From NCBI GenBank assembly GCA_937922235.1, contig CAKZVC010000012.1:78701-142700 (forward strand): DNA of 64,000 bases. The letters run 5' to 3'. Under the pieces are notes generated by a model. It worked only from the letters and a program-made list of their open reading frames with translations. It did not search any database and was not told the origin of the DNA. This DNA is from an uncultured Acidimicrobiales bacterium (GTDB lineage Bacteria > Actinomycetota > Acidimicrobiia > Acidimicrobiales > SHLQ01). The number at the start of each line of letters is the position of its first letter. Positions within the stretch are counted from its first letter, which is position 1. The translations under genes and the position numbers were made by a program. Below, piece by piece: positions 56,861 through 64,000 of the stretch.

Positions 56861-58111
56861 GTGACCAGTCCGACGACCGAACCTCGCAGAGTCTTCTACG
56901 GGTGGGTCATCGTGGCGGTCGTGTTCGCCACGTTGATGGTGACTGCCGGGCTGGGCTTCTACAACGCGTCCGTCATTCTGGTAGCGGCGCGCAGCGAGCT
57001 CGACGCGTCGGTCAGCGCAGTCTCACTTGGGCCAACCCTGTTCTTCGGGATTGCAGGCCTGACCGCCTTTGCCATGTCGCGCTGGATGGATCGCCTCGAC
57101 CTTCGACTGTTCTATGTCGTCGGCGGGTTCGGCGGAGCGCTTTCACTCGTCTCGCTGCGCTGGGTCGACTCCGTTCCGAAGCTCTACCTCTTCTTTGCGC
57201 TTTTCGGGGTGTCGTTCGCGCTCGCAGGCCTGGTGCCGGGAGTGACGCTCGTGGCCCGCTGGTTTTCCCGCCGCCGCTCCGTTGCACTTTCAATTGCTTC
57301 CACCGGTCTGTCGGTCGGCGGAATCGCGATTACCCCGTTCGCGTCGCAACTCATCGACGAAGAGTCGCTCGCAGGTGCCGGCCCCATCATGGGAGCGGCG
57401 TGGTTGGTCGGCGTCGTACCGCTGGCGCTGCTGCTCCGGTCGCAGCCATCGGACAAGGGTCTGCAACCAGACGGCGAACCAGCGCCACTCGAACCGGTCG
57501 AGCTCACCGGGGCATCATTCGCCTCGGCCAAGGGCACGCGGTTCTTTCGCGCTCTGTCCGGCGCCTACTCTCTCATCTTCCTCGCTCAGGTCGGTGCACT
57601 GGCGCAAATGGTCTCGCTGGTGTCCGAGCGAGTCGACCGGGCCACCGGTGCCGCAGCCTTGTCGGTGCTGGCGTTCGCCAGCGTCATCGGCCGACTTGTC
57701 GGTGGCGTCGTAGTGACGAAGGTGCCAGCCCGAGAGCTCACCGCGCTGCTGATACTCGTGCAGGCTGCGGCGCTGAGTTTCCTGGCCTTCGCCGACACCC
57801 GCGCCACCATTTTCATCGCTGCGGGCGTCTTCGGCCTAAGCGTGGGCAACCTCCTCATGCTCCAACCGCTGTTACTGGTTGAGACGTTCGGAGTGAAGCA
57901 CTACTCGCAGATCTATTCGTACAGTCAGCTGATCGCCACGATAGGCGTGGCCAGCGGACCGTTTCTTCTTGGGGCGCTGCGAGACCTGGTCGACTACCGC
58001 TTCTCGCTATTGTTCGCTGCAGCCACAAACCTTGTTGCCTTCGCACTCGTCATCGCCGGCGGCTCGGTTGCGACCGCACAGGAGGAAAGCAGCACCGTGC
58101 AACCTGTATGA
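56861..58111 (+). CDS. MFS transporter
   Basis: This 416-aa protein has 12 predicted membrane helices. FYGWVIVAVVFATLMVTAGLGF is helix 1, typical of the oxalate/formate-antiporter-like or monocarboxylate MFS group. GGIAITPFASQLI and the central loop of about 40 residues (SDKGLQPDGEPAPLEPVE) follow. The GTG start lies 6 nt after TATGGT. It is convergent with the TetR-like gene, which may or may not regulate it. The substrate is unknown. Confidence 0.88.
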   Translation: MTSPTTEPRRVFYGWVIVAVVFATLMVTAGLGFYNASVILVAARSELDASVSAVSLGPTLFFGIAGLTAFAMSRWMDRLDLRLFYVVGGFGGALSLVSLRWVDSVPKLYLFFALFGVSFALAGLVPGVTLVARWFSRRRSVALSIASTGLSVGGIAITPFASQLIDEESLAGAGPIMGAAWLVGVVPLALLLRSQPSDKGLQPDGEPAPLEPVELTGASFASAKGTRFFRALSGAYSLIFLAQVGALAQMVSLVSERVDRATGAAALSVLAFASVIGRLVGGVVVTKVPARELTALLILVQAAALSFLAFADTRATIFIAAGVFGLSVGNLLMLQPLLLVETFGVKHYSQIYSYSQLIATIGVASGPFLLGALRDLVDYRFSLLFAAATNLVAFALVIAGGSVATAQEESSTVQPV

Positions 58112-58132
58112 GCTTCTTGCGGAGCGTGATGC

Positions 58133-58915
58133 CTATTCGTCGGCAGGTACGGGTTCAAAGAATGCGGGGATCAATGCCTCAACACACAGTCCAATGAGAA
58201 GCGGTGGGGTTTCGCCCGGCTCCCCTTCGTACAACGGCTTCTCGAGATTCAGCTCAGGAAGAACTTGGTTCCGCAGACCGATGCCCTCGACGAGTGATGC
58301 GACTGCGATCCCAAACAATTCGTACGCGGCCTCGCCCAGTTCTGGACGTGGGCGCATTCCGAGGAGGGTGCCGAGCGGCTTGTACGAGTCTTCGATTCGA
58401 TCAGCCCGATTGCTGACTTCACCGGTCCTGAGCCATGCCTGGACATCTTCGTCTCGCATCTCCGGCGGCTGAGAAGCAATCGAAAACCGCAAGGCCAAGT
58501 CGGTCGACAAGTAGTCGGCGCCGCGACGTCCGTCTTCGTGGAGCCCATGTCCGACCACATACGAGGCCTGGATTGCTGTGCGGACGATCGTTGATGCGCT
58601 GGGCGGGTTGTCCGGGTCGGCAAAGAGCTCGACGAGAGCCGCCTGTGCCGAATCGGCAAACATCGAACTCTCCCGCTCGAGGAGCCACGCCTTAATCACC
58701 GCGCGTTGGTAGACCACCTGCGGAGTGAAGTCGTCATCGATCGCCCAGGCCGAGTGACTTGAAGAGCGCGGGATCTGACCCTCCAGACATGCGCTCTCCA
58801 GCGTTAGGTGATCGACGCCCAGCCCCACACCTTCGGCCTGAAGCTGCCGAAGTCCAATCTCAACCATAAGATCGCGGGTTTCCTGAGCCGTGCGACGGCT
58901 TCGTGTTTTTCGCAT
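58133..58915 (-). CDS. TetR-like transcriptional regulator
   Basis: The 260-aa protein starts MRKTRSRRTAQETRDLMVEIG, a basic N-terminus and helix 1 typical of TetR proteins, with a rather diverged HTH (about residues 25-55). The long helical C-terminal domain would bind a ligand. TACGAT lies 9 nt before the ATG. It is divergent from the MarR-thiolase-SDR genes and a palindrome lies in between, so control of that set is plausible. Confidence 0.75.
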   Translation of the reverse strand: MRKTRSRRTAQETRDLMVEIGLRQLQAEGVGLGVDHLTLESACLEGQIPRSSSHSAWAIDDDFTPQVVYQRAVIKAWLLERESSMFADSAQAALVELFADPDNPPSASTIVRTAIQASYVVGHGLHEDGRRGADYLSTDLALRFSIASQPPEMRDEDVQAWLRTGEVSNRADRIEDSYKPLGTLLGMRPRPELGEAAYELFGIAVASLVEGIGLRNQVLPELNLEKPLYEGEPGETPPLLIGLCVEALIPAFFEPVPADE

Positions 58916-59010
58916 GACCGCCTCATCGTAGCGAAAGTGGGCCGTGAGCAGGGCCCGCCCCCAGCATCACGGCCCACGGTCGTGTGCCGCAGGATTCCCT
59001 ACGGCAGACT

Positions 59011-59027
59011 TTGGGTCCAAGACCCAA
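59011..59027. promoter_or_regulatory. Palindrome TTGGGTC-CAA-GACCCAA, candidate operator
   Basis: Perfect 7-bp arms lie between the divergent TetR-like and MarR-like genes, followed at 59032 by TATATT. Confidence 0.5.
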
Positions 59028-59123
59028 GACCTATATTGGGGCAGCCTGCAGCGATTCTGCAAGTCGGAGCAATAAGCAGCACATTATGTGCGGGACCCCA
59101 GCGAGCAAACCGGTTCACGAGAT

Positions 59124-59139
59124 TGTATGCTCCCATACA
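59124..59139. promoter_or_regulatory. Palindrome TGTATG-CTCC-CATACA, candidate MarR operator
   Basis: Perfect 6-bp arms end 3 nt before the MarR-like ATG and overlap a TATGCT -10-like box. The position fits autorepression. Confidence 0.55.
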
Positions 59140-59142
59140 GTC

Positions 59143-59649
59143 ATGACGGTTACAGAATCAGCTTCGGGGTCTTCGAACGATCGGTTGCACGAGCTCGACG
59201 CGCCGCCGTGGCAGCGAGTCGAGAGCACGATCATCTCTGCGGCGAACGACATCCGTCGGGTCTACGACGAGCGCTACAAAGAGGTCGACCTCACGCTCAG
59301 CCTTGCACTGTTGCTCTGTTACCTCGATGAGTTCGGGCCGGTCTCCCAGACCCGCGCTGCCGACCATCTTCGCCAGGGCCGCGCCGTCACCGGTACCCAA
59401 ATCGATCGCCTCGAAGAACGCGGTCTGATCGAACGCCTCCCCGACCCAACCGAGCGGCGAGTATGGCTCGTTCAGCTGACCGCCGCCGGCACGAACCTCG
59501 CCGCCGAGGCCGTCGAGATCGACGTAGTTGTCCGCAAGCAACTGCGTGACGGAATCCCGCGCGAAGATCGTCAAGCCCTCGCCAACGTCCTTGTCCGTCT
59601 ACAAACCAACATCTCCGCCGCACTCGACTCTGAGTCAAACGGCGCATAA
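59143..59649 (+). CDS. MarR family transcriptional regulator
   Basis: The 168-aa protein shows the MarR winged helix: LSLALLLCYLDEFGPVSQTRAADHLRQGRAVTGTQIDRLEERGLIERLPDPTERRVWLVQLTAAG covers the recognition helix and wing, with the DPTERR wing motif intact. It lies 16 nt upstream of the thiolase gene, so it probably controls the thiolase-SDR operon. The ATG at 59143 directly follows a palindrome. Confidence 0.92.
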   Translation: MTVTESASGSSNDRLHELDAPPWQRVESTIISAANDIRRVYDERYKEVDLTLSLALLLCYLDEFGPVSQTRAADHLRQGRAVTGTQIDRLEERGLIERLPDPTERRVWLVQLTAAGTNLAAEAVEIDVVVRKQLRDGIPREDRQALANVLVRLQTNISAALDSESNGA

Positions 59650-59665
59650 CCCCAGGAGAACCACT

Positions 59666-60835
59666 ATGCATGAAGCCGTCATCGTCGACGTCGTTCGCAC
59701 GCCAGCTGGCAAGCGCAACGGCATGTTGAAGGATTGGCATCCCGCCGACCTTCTCGCCCACGTCCTTAAGGCCGTCGAAGAACGCAACAACCTCGACCCA
59801 GCAATCGTTGACGACGTCGTCACCGGCTGTGTCATGCAGGCTGGCGAACAAGCGCTGAACATCGGCCGCAACGCCGTGCTCGCCGCTGGTTGGCCCGAGT
59901 CTGTTCCGGCCACCACCGTCGACCGCCAGTGCGGTTCCAGCCAGCAGGCGATCCACTTCGCAGCGCAGGGTGTCATGGCTGGCGCGTACGACGTCGTCGT
60001 TGCTGCAGGTGTCGAGGTCATGACCCGCACCCCAATGGGAGCGACCATCGTCAAGGACCTCGGCTTCCCCTTCCCGCAGTCGATGCAGGATCGGTACGCC
60101 GACAGCGGCCTTCCACCACAGGGCATCGGCGCCGACATGATCGCGGACGAATACGGCATCACCCGAGAAGACCTCGACGAGTTCGCTGCCGAAAGCCAGC
60201 GTCGTGCTGCCCAGGCAACCGAAGAGGGGCGTTTCGAGAACGAGATCATCCCCGTGCCGATCACCATCGATGGTGAGACCACGATGATGACCCGCGACGA
60301 AGGCATCCGCGAGGGCACCACCGCCGAGAAGCTCGCGGGCCTCAAGCCGGCGTTCAAGGAAGATGGCAAGATCACCGCAGGCAACTCGAGCCAGATCAGC
60401 GACGGCGCTGCCGCCGTGCTCATCATGAGCCGCGAGAAGGCTGACGAGCTCGGCCTCAAGCCACGTGCAGTCTTCCGCAACTTCGCCCTCGCCGGCACCG
60501 ACCCTGTCACCATGTTGAAGGGTCCGATTCCGGTCACCGAGAAGCTGTTCAGCAAGTCCGACGTGAAGTTCGAAGACGTCGACCTGTTCGAGATCAACGA
60601 AGCGTTCGCTTCGGTCGTGCTCGCATGGCAGAAGGAAACCGGCGCCGACCTCGACAAGGTCAACGTCAACGGCGGCGCTGTTGCCCTCGGACATCCGCTC
60701 GGCTGCTCTGGCGCCAAGCTCATGACCACGCTCGTCAACGAACTCGAGCGCACTGACGGACGCTATGGCTTCCAGGCCATGTGTGAAGGCGGCGGCCTCG
60801 CCAACGGAACACTCATTGAAAGGGTGGATGCCTAA
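59666..60835 (+). CDS. Acetyl-CoA C-acyltransferase (thiolase)
   Basis: This 389-aa enzyme is a degradative or biosynthetic thiolase. The nucleophile Cys is in TTVDRQCGSSQQAIHFA, EINEAFASV is the NEAF motif, and the catalytic His and Cys are in GGAVALGHPLGCSG and the AMCEGGGLANG end. AGGAG 6 nt before the ATG sets the start. The following SDR overlaps by one base (TAATG), making a beta-oxidation-type pair. It may act in fatty acid or steroid side-chain breakdown. Confidence 0.94.
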   Translation: MHEAVIVDVVRTPAGKRNGMLKDWHPADLLAHVLKAVEERNNLDPAIVDDVVTGCVMQAGEQALNIGRNAVLAAGWPESVPATTVDRQCGSSQQAIHFAAQGVMAGAYDVVVAAGVEVMTRTPMGATIVKDLGFPFPQSMQDRYADSGLPPQGIGADMIADEYGITREDLDEFAAESQRRAAQATEEGRFENEIIPVPITIDGETTMMTRDEGIREGTTAEKLAGLKPAFKEDGKITAGNSSQISDGAAAVLIMSREKADELGLKPRAVFRNFALAGTDPVTMLKGPIPVTEKLFSKSDVKFEDVDLFEINEAFASVVLAWQKETGADLDKVNVNGGAVALGHPLGCSGAKLMTTLVNELERTDGRYGFQAMCEGGGLANGTLIERVDA

Positions 60836-61614
60836 TGCCACGAATGAATCTTGAAGGAAGCTCGTCGATCATCACCGGTGGCGCTTCTGGAATTGGCGAA
60901 GCTTCGGCTCGCCAGCTCGCCGCAGCTGGTAGTCGGGTCGTCATTGCCGACCTCAACGAGGAGAAGGGTCAGGCCGTTGCTTCCGAGCTCGGCGGGCTGT
61001 TCGTCAAGTGCGACGTCACGTCACAAGAAGACGCCGACGCCACTATCGGTGCTGCATCGGAGATGGGCCCACTTCGTGCGCTCGTGAACTCGGCCGGTAT
61101 TGGTTGGGCTGGCCGCACGGTCACCCGCGATGGCGAACCGTTCGATCTCGACGCCTTTCGCAAGGTGATCGACATCAACCTCGTCGGTTCGTTCAACATG
61201 CTCAGCCGGTGCGCTGCTGCCATGTCGAAGACCGATCCGGTCGATGAAGACGGCCAGCGTGGAGCCATCGTCAACATGGCATCAGCTGCTGCGTTCGACG
61301 GACAGATCGGCCAGTGCGCCTACTCGGCATCGAAGGGCGGCGTGGTTGGCATGACCTTGCCGATCGCCCGTGACCTTTCGGCCATCGGCATCCGCGTCAA
61401 CACCGTTGCGCCAGGCCTCATCGACACTCCGATCTACGGCGAGGGCGAGCAGAGCGACCAGTTCAAGGCTCACCTTGGACAGTCGGTGCTGTTCCCGAAG
61501 CGCCTCGGTTCGGGCGAAGAGCTCGCGTTCATGGTGATGGACCTCATCACCAACCCATACATGAACGCCGAGACCATCCGCGTCGACGGCGGCATCCGGA
61601 TGCCGCCCAAGTAG
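60835..61614 (+). CDS. SDR oxidoreductase, 3-hydroxyacyl-CoA dehydrogenase type II-like
   Basis: The 259-aa short-chain dehydrogenase has the TGGASGIG cofactor loop, the NSAGIG motif, catalytic Ser in NMASAAAF and YSASKGG (YxxxK). VNTVAPGLIDTPIYG follows and resembles the HSD17B10 type, which oxidises 3-hydroxyacyl-CoA. IADLNEEK suggests NAD as cofactor. It is coupled to the thiolase gene by the overlapping TAATG, which supports a beta-oxidation role. Confidence 0.93.
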   Translation: MPRMNLEGSSSIITGGASGIGEASARQLAAAGSRVVIADLNEEKGQAVASELGGLFVKCDVTSQEDADATIGAASEMGPLRALVNSAGIGWAGRTVTRDGEPFDLDAFRKVIDINLVGSFNMLSRCAAAMSKTDPVDEDGQRGAIVNMASAAAFDGQIGQCAYSASKGGVVGMTLPIARDLSAIGIRVNTVAPGLIDTPIYGEGEQSDQFKAHLGQSVLFPKRLGSGEELAFMVMDLITNPYMNAETIRVDGGIRMPPK

Positions 61615-61630
61615 CAGCTCCCGTTCCTCC

Positions 61631-61679
61631 AAAATTTCGTGGTTTGAACACATCTGCTGTGTTCAAGCCACGAAATTTT
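61631..61679. terminator. Long AT-rich hairpin terminator
   Basis: Arms of 22 bp (61631-61652 and 61658-61679) with one mismatch surround a TCTGC loop. The outer part reads AAAATTTCGTGG on one side and CCACGAAATTTT on the other. It ends the thiolase-SDR operon. Confidence 0.85.
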
Positions 61680-61694
61680 CGCGTTTTGGACTCG

Positions 61695-61724
61695 TTGACC
61701 CTTCTGCAGGTCGTGTCGTACGGT
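61695..61724 (+). promoter_or_regulatory. Promoter TTGACC-N18-TACGGT of the membrane gene
   Basis: The -10 box ends 5 nt before ATG 61730. It is one of the few leaderless starts here with a recognisable -35. Confidence 0.55.
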
Positions 61725-61729
61725 TGGTC

Positions 61730-62224
61730 ATGGCGACAGCAACGGCGACAGTTCATACTCCACCGGCGTCCAAGGTGGCGAAGCCCCGAGTGGGCGAAGC
61801 GTTCTGGGCCGTTGCGGCCTACGTGTGGATGTTCGTCAGCGCGATCTGGCTTGTCGCGTTCGTGCGCATGCTCGGCGATGCGGCGCCGATTATCGAGATG
61901 CTCGAGCAAGAAGCTGGCCGAGAACTGACGATCGAGGAGTGGTACACCCACGAGGGTGCCGGCGCCTACTTCGACCCGAGCGTCGACCCAGGAGCTACCC
62001 GAGTCGGACGAACGATCGATGCGAGCCTCGCAGGCCTTGCCCTCGGTGTGAGCACCTTCATTGCTTGCTTCGTGGCCGCAGCGCTTCTCATCCCGAAGGT
62101 TGCCCGACGCACCCGCCACAACCGCATCGTCAGTGCAGTCGTCGCTGGCATGTTCGCCGTTTCCACTGCGATCATTGTCACCAACCTTGACACGCTCAAC
62201 ATCTTGGGCAGCATCATCGACTAG
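61730..62224 (+). CDS. Two- to three-helix membrane protein of unknown function
   Basis: The 164-aa product has helices near residues 26-46 (AVAAYVWMFVSAIWLVAFV), 104-126 and 136-155. The 60-residue loop between the first two contains EEWYTHEGAGAYFDPSVDP and would be extracytoplasmic. No family is recognised. A clear promoter precedes it. Confidence 0.65.
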   Translation: MATATATVHTPPASKVAKPRVGEAFWAVAAYVWMFVSAIWLVAFVRMLGDAAPIIEMLEQEAGRELTIEEWYTHEGAGAYFDPSVDPGATRVGRTIDASLAGLALGVSTFIACFVAAALLIPKVARRTRHNRIVSAVVAGMFAVSTAIIVTNLDTLNILGSIID

Positions 62225-62255
62225 CTGTTCTGCACGGCGCTTGCCACAGTGGTCT

Positions 62256-62513
62256 ATGGCGACAATCGTTGAACACCTTCAAACCCAGCAGCGCTTCGTT
62301 CTTCTCGGAGCTGGCTACGGCATGTATCAATCGAGCAAGCCGCACCCGTTCTTCGGCAACCTCGGCACCGAGACCAAGGGCGGAAAGAACGCCCTCATCT
62401 GCGTATGCGATGAGCATGCCCAGATCGGCTGGATCAACGCCGACGCAGTAACGGTCATCTCGGTCGACGGCGATTCCCCGCACCGGTTGCTATCACCACA
62501 AGACGGCCAGTAG
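62256..62513 (+). CDS. Small hypothetical protein
   Basis: This 85-aa soluble protein reads MATIVEHLQTQQRFVLLGAG and continues with KPHPFFGNLGTETKGGKNALICVCDEHAQIGWINADAVTVISVDG. The beta-rich pattern looks like a real small fold, but no family is recognised. It stops 3 nt before the GTG of the next gene, so the two may be one operon. Confidence 0.6.
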   Translation: MATIVEHLQTQQRFVLLGAGYGMYQSSKPHPFFGNLGTETKGGKNALICVCDEHAQIGWINADAVTVISVDGDSPHRLLSPQDGQ

Positions 62514-62516
62514 AGA

Positions 62517-63386
62517 GTGCGGCAGAATCTCGAACTGTTCAAGAAGGGCCACACCTGGCGAGGACTCCGGTTCACGGTTCCCGGACAGCCGAGCAAGCCA
62601 CCACTGCGGCCGGAGGCAGTCAAACCACTCGAGTTCCGGCTCATGCAGAACACTACGCCGATCTTCACCGCCAGGATCGATAGAGGCTGGTACGGGGCCG
62701 GGCTAGAGAGAACGAGCGCGGCACTAACCAGCCTCGAACCCATCACGGCCGCGACCGCACGATCAATCGACAATGCTGACGCTGGCGACTGGCTACAGCG
62801 GTGGGCCCATCGATTCGTCGATGGACTCGAGTCATCGACAACCGGACCTGTCTTCCCTGGTGAGTGGCTGCTGAGACCAATGCAGCTCGAGGGTCGCTCA
62901 GCTGCGCCGACTCGTCCACTCACCTCGATGGACCCCGTCGCCGCTCACGAAGTCGCTGGCTACGAAGACGACGTCGATTGGGGAATAGGAGGCCACAACA
63001 CCGTGCTCCCACTCCGCCCCCTCAGCGATCCAGAATCCGGTCGAGTGAAGGCTTGGCGGAAACTAGTCGCAAGCGGACTGCTTCCTCCGGTACTGACGTG
63101 GAACATCACCGCGTTGTGCTCCAGCCTCATCCTCGACGGCCACGATCGAATGGTTGCAGCACTGGCGGAAGGTCGGTCACCAGTGTTCCTCGACCTCAGC
63201 GAACGAAACCCCGACGGCTACGGCGCGGCCGAAGATGAAGAAGCTCGGTTCGAGAAGGTCAAAGCCGCTCATAGTGACAACCCGAACGCAATCCAGGTCA
63301 TGGCCGTTGCGGTGGCTCGGGCGCACGTTATCGATACCGAACGAACCCGGACCTCGGCCTGGGTCGCCCCGAACCCAAACGAGTAG
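62517..63386 (+). CDS. Hypothetical protein with ParB-like ILDGHDR motif
   Basis: This 289-aa protein starts with GTG. Residues 5-45 contain a small beta segment (GHTWRGLRFTVPGQPSK). Around residue 200 it has ITALCSSLILDGHDRMVAALAEGRSPVFLDLS, resembling the ParB/Srx-type phosphate-binding motif (DGHHR). No HTH follows, so it is not a typical ParB. The function is unknown. Confidence 0.6.
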   Translation: MRQNLELFKKGHTWRGLRFTVPGQPSKPPLRPEAVKPLEFRLMQNTTPIFTARIDRGWYGAGLERTSAALTSLEPITAATARSIDNADAGDWLQRWAHRFVDGLESSTTGPVFPGEWLLRPMQLEGRSAAPTRPLTSMDPVAAHEVAGYEDDVDWGIGGHNTVLPLRPLSDPESGRVKAWRKLVASGLLPPVLTWNITALCSSLILDGHDRMVAALAEGRSPVFLDLSERNPDGYGAAEDEEARFEKVKAAHSDNPNAIQVMAVAVARAHVIDTERTRTSAWVAPNPNE

Positions 63387-63425
63387 CCACTTGGCGGATG
63401 GCTGGTTGGCCTGCGACAGTGGTCG

Positions 63426-64000
63426 ATGGACATAGGTGGATTTGTAAAGCCCGGGTTCGAGCCGGTTCGAGATGCGTTTGCTGAGAACTTCGCTAGCCGG
63501 GGCGAGATCGGAGCGGCCTGTGCGGCCGTCGTGGACAACGAACTGGTCGTCGATCTTTGGGGCGGCCACGCCGACCCTGCGACCAAACGAGTCTGGGAGT
63601 CAGACACGATCATCAACGTGTTCTCGACAACCAAGGGCATGGCATCGATGGCGATCCTCCACGCCGCCTCGACTGGCCTGTTCACGTTCGATGACCGAGT
63701 AGCACAGCACTGGCCCGACTTCGCGGCCAATGGCAAGGACGACATCACCATCCGCCAGCTGCTCGCCCACCAGGCCGGGTTGTGCGCCATCGACGAGAAG
63801 ATCGATATGGCTGCGTTGGCTGACCCCGACAAGATGGCGGCGGCACTCGCAGTTCAAACACCAGCGTGGGAGCCCGGCACCCGCCACGGCTACCACGGCA
63901 TCAGCCTCGGCTGGTACGAGTCCGAGCTCATCCGTCGCACCGACCCCGAGTCTCGAACCATCGGCCAGTACTTCAACGACAACATCGCCGAACCGCTCGG
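63426..64000 (+). CDS. Serine hydrolase (class C beta-lactamase/EstB-like), 3' end beyond window
   Basis: The visible 191 residues match the beta-lactamase-related esterase family. The SxxK motif is FSTTKG near residue 68 and the Tyr motif reads GTRHGYHGISLGW, typical of family VIII esterases (the YxN position is YHG). VRDAFAENFASRGEIGAACAAVVDNELVVDLWGG is the N-terminal fold. It has no signal peptide, so it is probably a cytoplasmic esterase. The gene runs off the window. Confidence 0.85.
   Translation, partial: MDIGGFVKPGFEPVRDAFAENFASRGEIGAACAAVVDNELVVDLWGGHADPATKRVWESDTIINVFSTTKGMASMAILHAASTGLFTFDDRVAQHWPDFAANGKDDITIRQLLAHQAGLCAIDEKIDMAALADPDKMAAALAVQTPAWEPGTRHGYHGISLGWYESELIRRTDPESRTIGQYFNDNIAEPL

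Noticed and set aside
59387..60841. 484-codon open frame on the minus strand across the thiolase
   Set aside because: The thiolase motifs on the plus strand are complete; the antisense frame has unlike composition and no family.
1..64000. tRNA or rRNA genes
   Set aside because: No cloverleaf with a T-loop GTTCRANNC in the right place and no rRNA signature was found by eye.

Overview
The window looks like a chromosome segment of a free-living, probably marine, high-GC actinobacterium. The best guess is class Acidimicrobiia, near Ilumatobacter. This is an inference from gene content: a cvnABCD conservon, an F420/deazaflavin (DDN-type) protein, actinobacterial DUF559/AbiEi and DUF742 proteins, RTX-type secreted proteins and a DMSP-lyase-like cupin. 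Many genes also have a TANNNT box 6 nt before an ATG or GTG, which suggests leaderless transcription. No rRNA, tRNA, CRISPR, prophage or classical IS was seen.

Layout. 1-4.5 kb: DUF456 membrane protein (cut by the window edge), thiD, a CopC-like protein, a methyltransferase, an HpcH/HpaI aldolase and a divergent gamma-butyrobetaine-hydroxylase-like dioxygenase. 4.5-7.9 kb: a 69-bp tandem repeat, then two ammonium transporters sharing a GlnR-like promoter element. 7.9-11.4 kb: two divergent c-di-GMP proteins, one with degenerate GGDEF and EAL motifs, one intact with a receiver domain. 11.6-14.7 kb: small proteins, a thioesterase, a GHMP kinase, a Dabb protein and a candidate two-hairpin small RNA. 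14.8-18.6 kb: molybdenum cofactor genes moaC, moaA and moeA, split by a DUF559 nuclease gene framed by repeats. 18.9-26.7 kb: 8-oxoguanine deaminase, a four-gene ABC-2 transporter operon, a phosphohexomutase with purine nucleoside phosphorylase, and a DDN protein. 26.8-37.7 kb: PEP carboxylase, class II aldolase, MFS transporter, a GrdB-like protein with an in-frame UGA, an RlmG-like methyltransferase, an EamA transporter, a CbxX-type AAA protein and a DMSP-lyase-like cupin. 37.7-39.4 kb: di-heme lipoprotein and five 34-bp repeats. 39.4-45.5 kb: a third ammonium transporter in line with a SHOCT protein and a complete conservon. 45.7-50.7 kb: secreted phosphatase-type enzymes, one fused to RTX repeats, and a separate RTX protein. 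50.7-64 kb: mixed housekeeping and repair genes, two regulators, a thiolase/SDR pair, small unknowns and a truncated serine hydrolase.

Four points stand out. A UGA at 33189-33191 very probably encodes selenocysteine in a UxxC motif. An ammonium transporter is physically coupled to a NIT-domain kinase and a small GTPase. A double hairpin with matching loops and a U-tract lies at about 14.0-14.1 kb. Several unrelated intergenic repeats share one design, a 13-bp palindrome centred on CWG.
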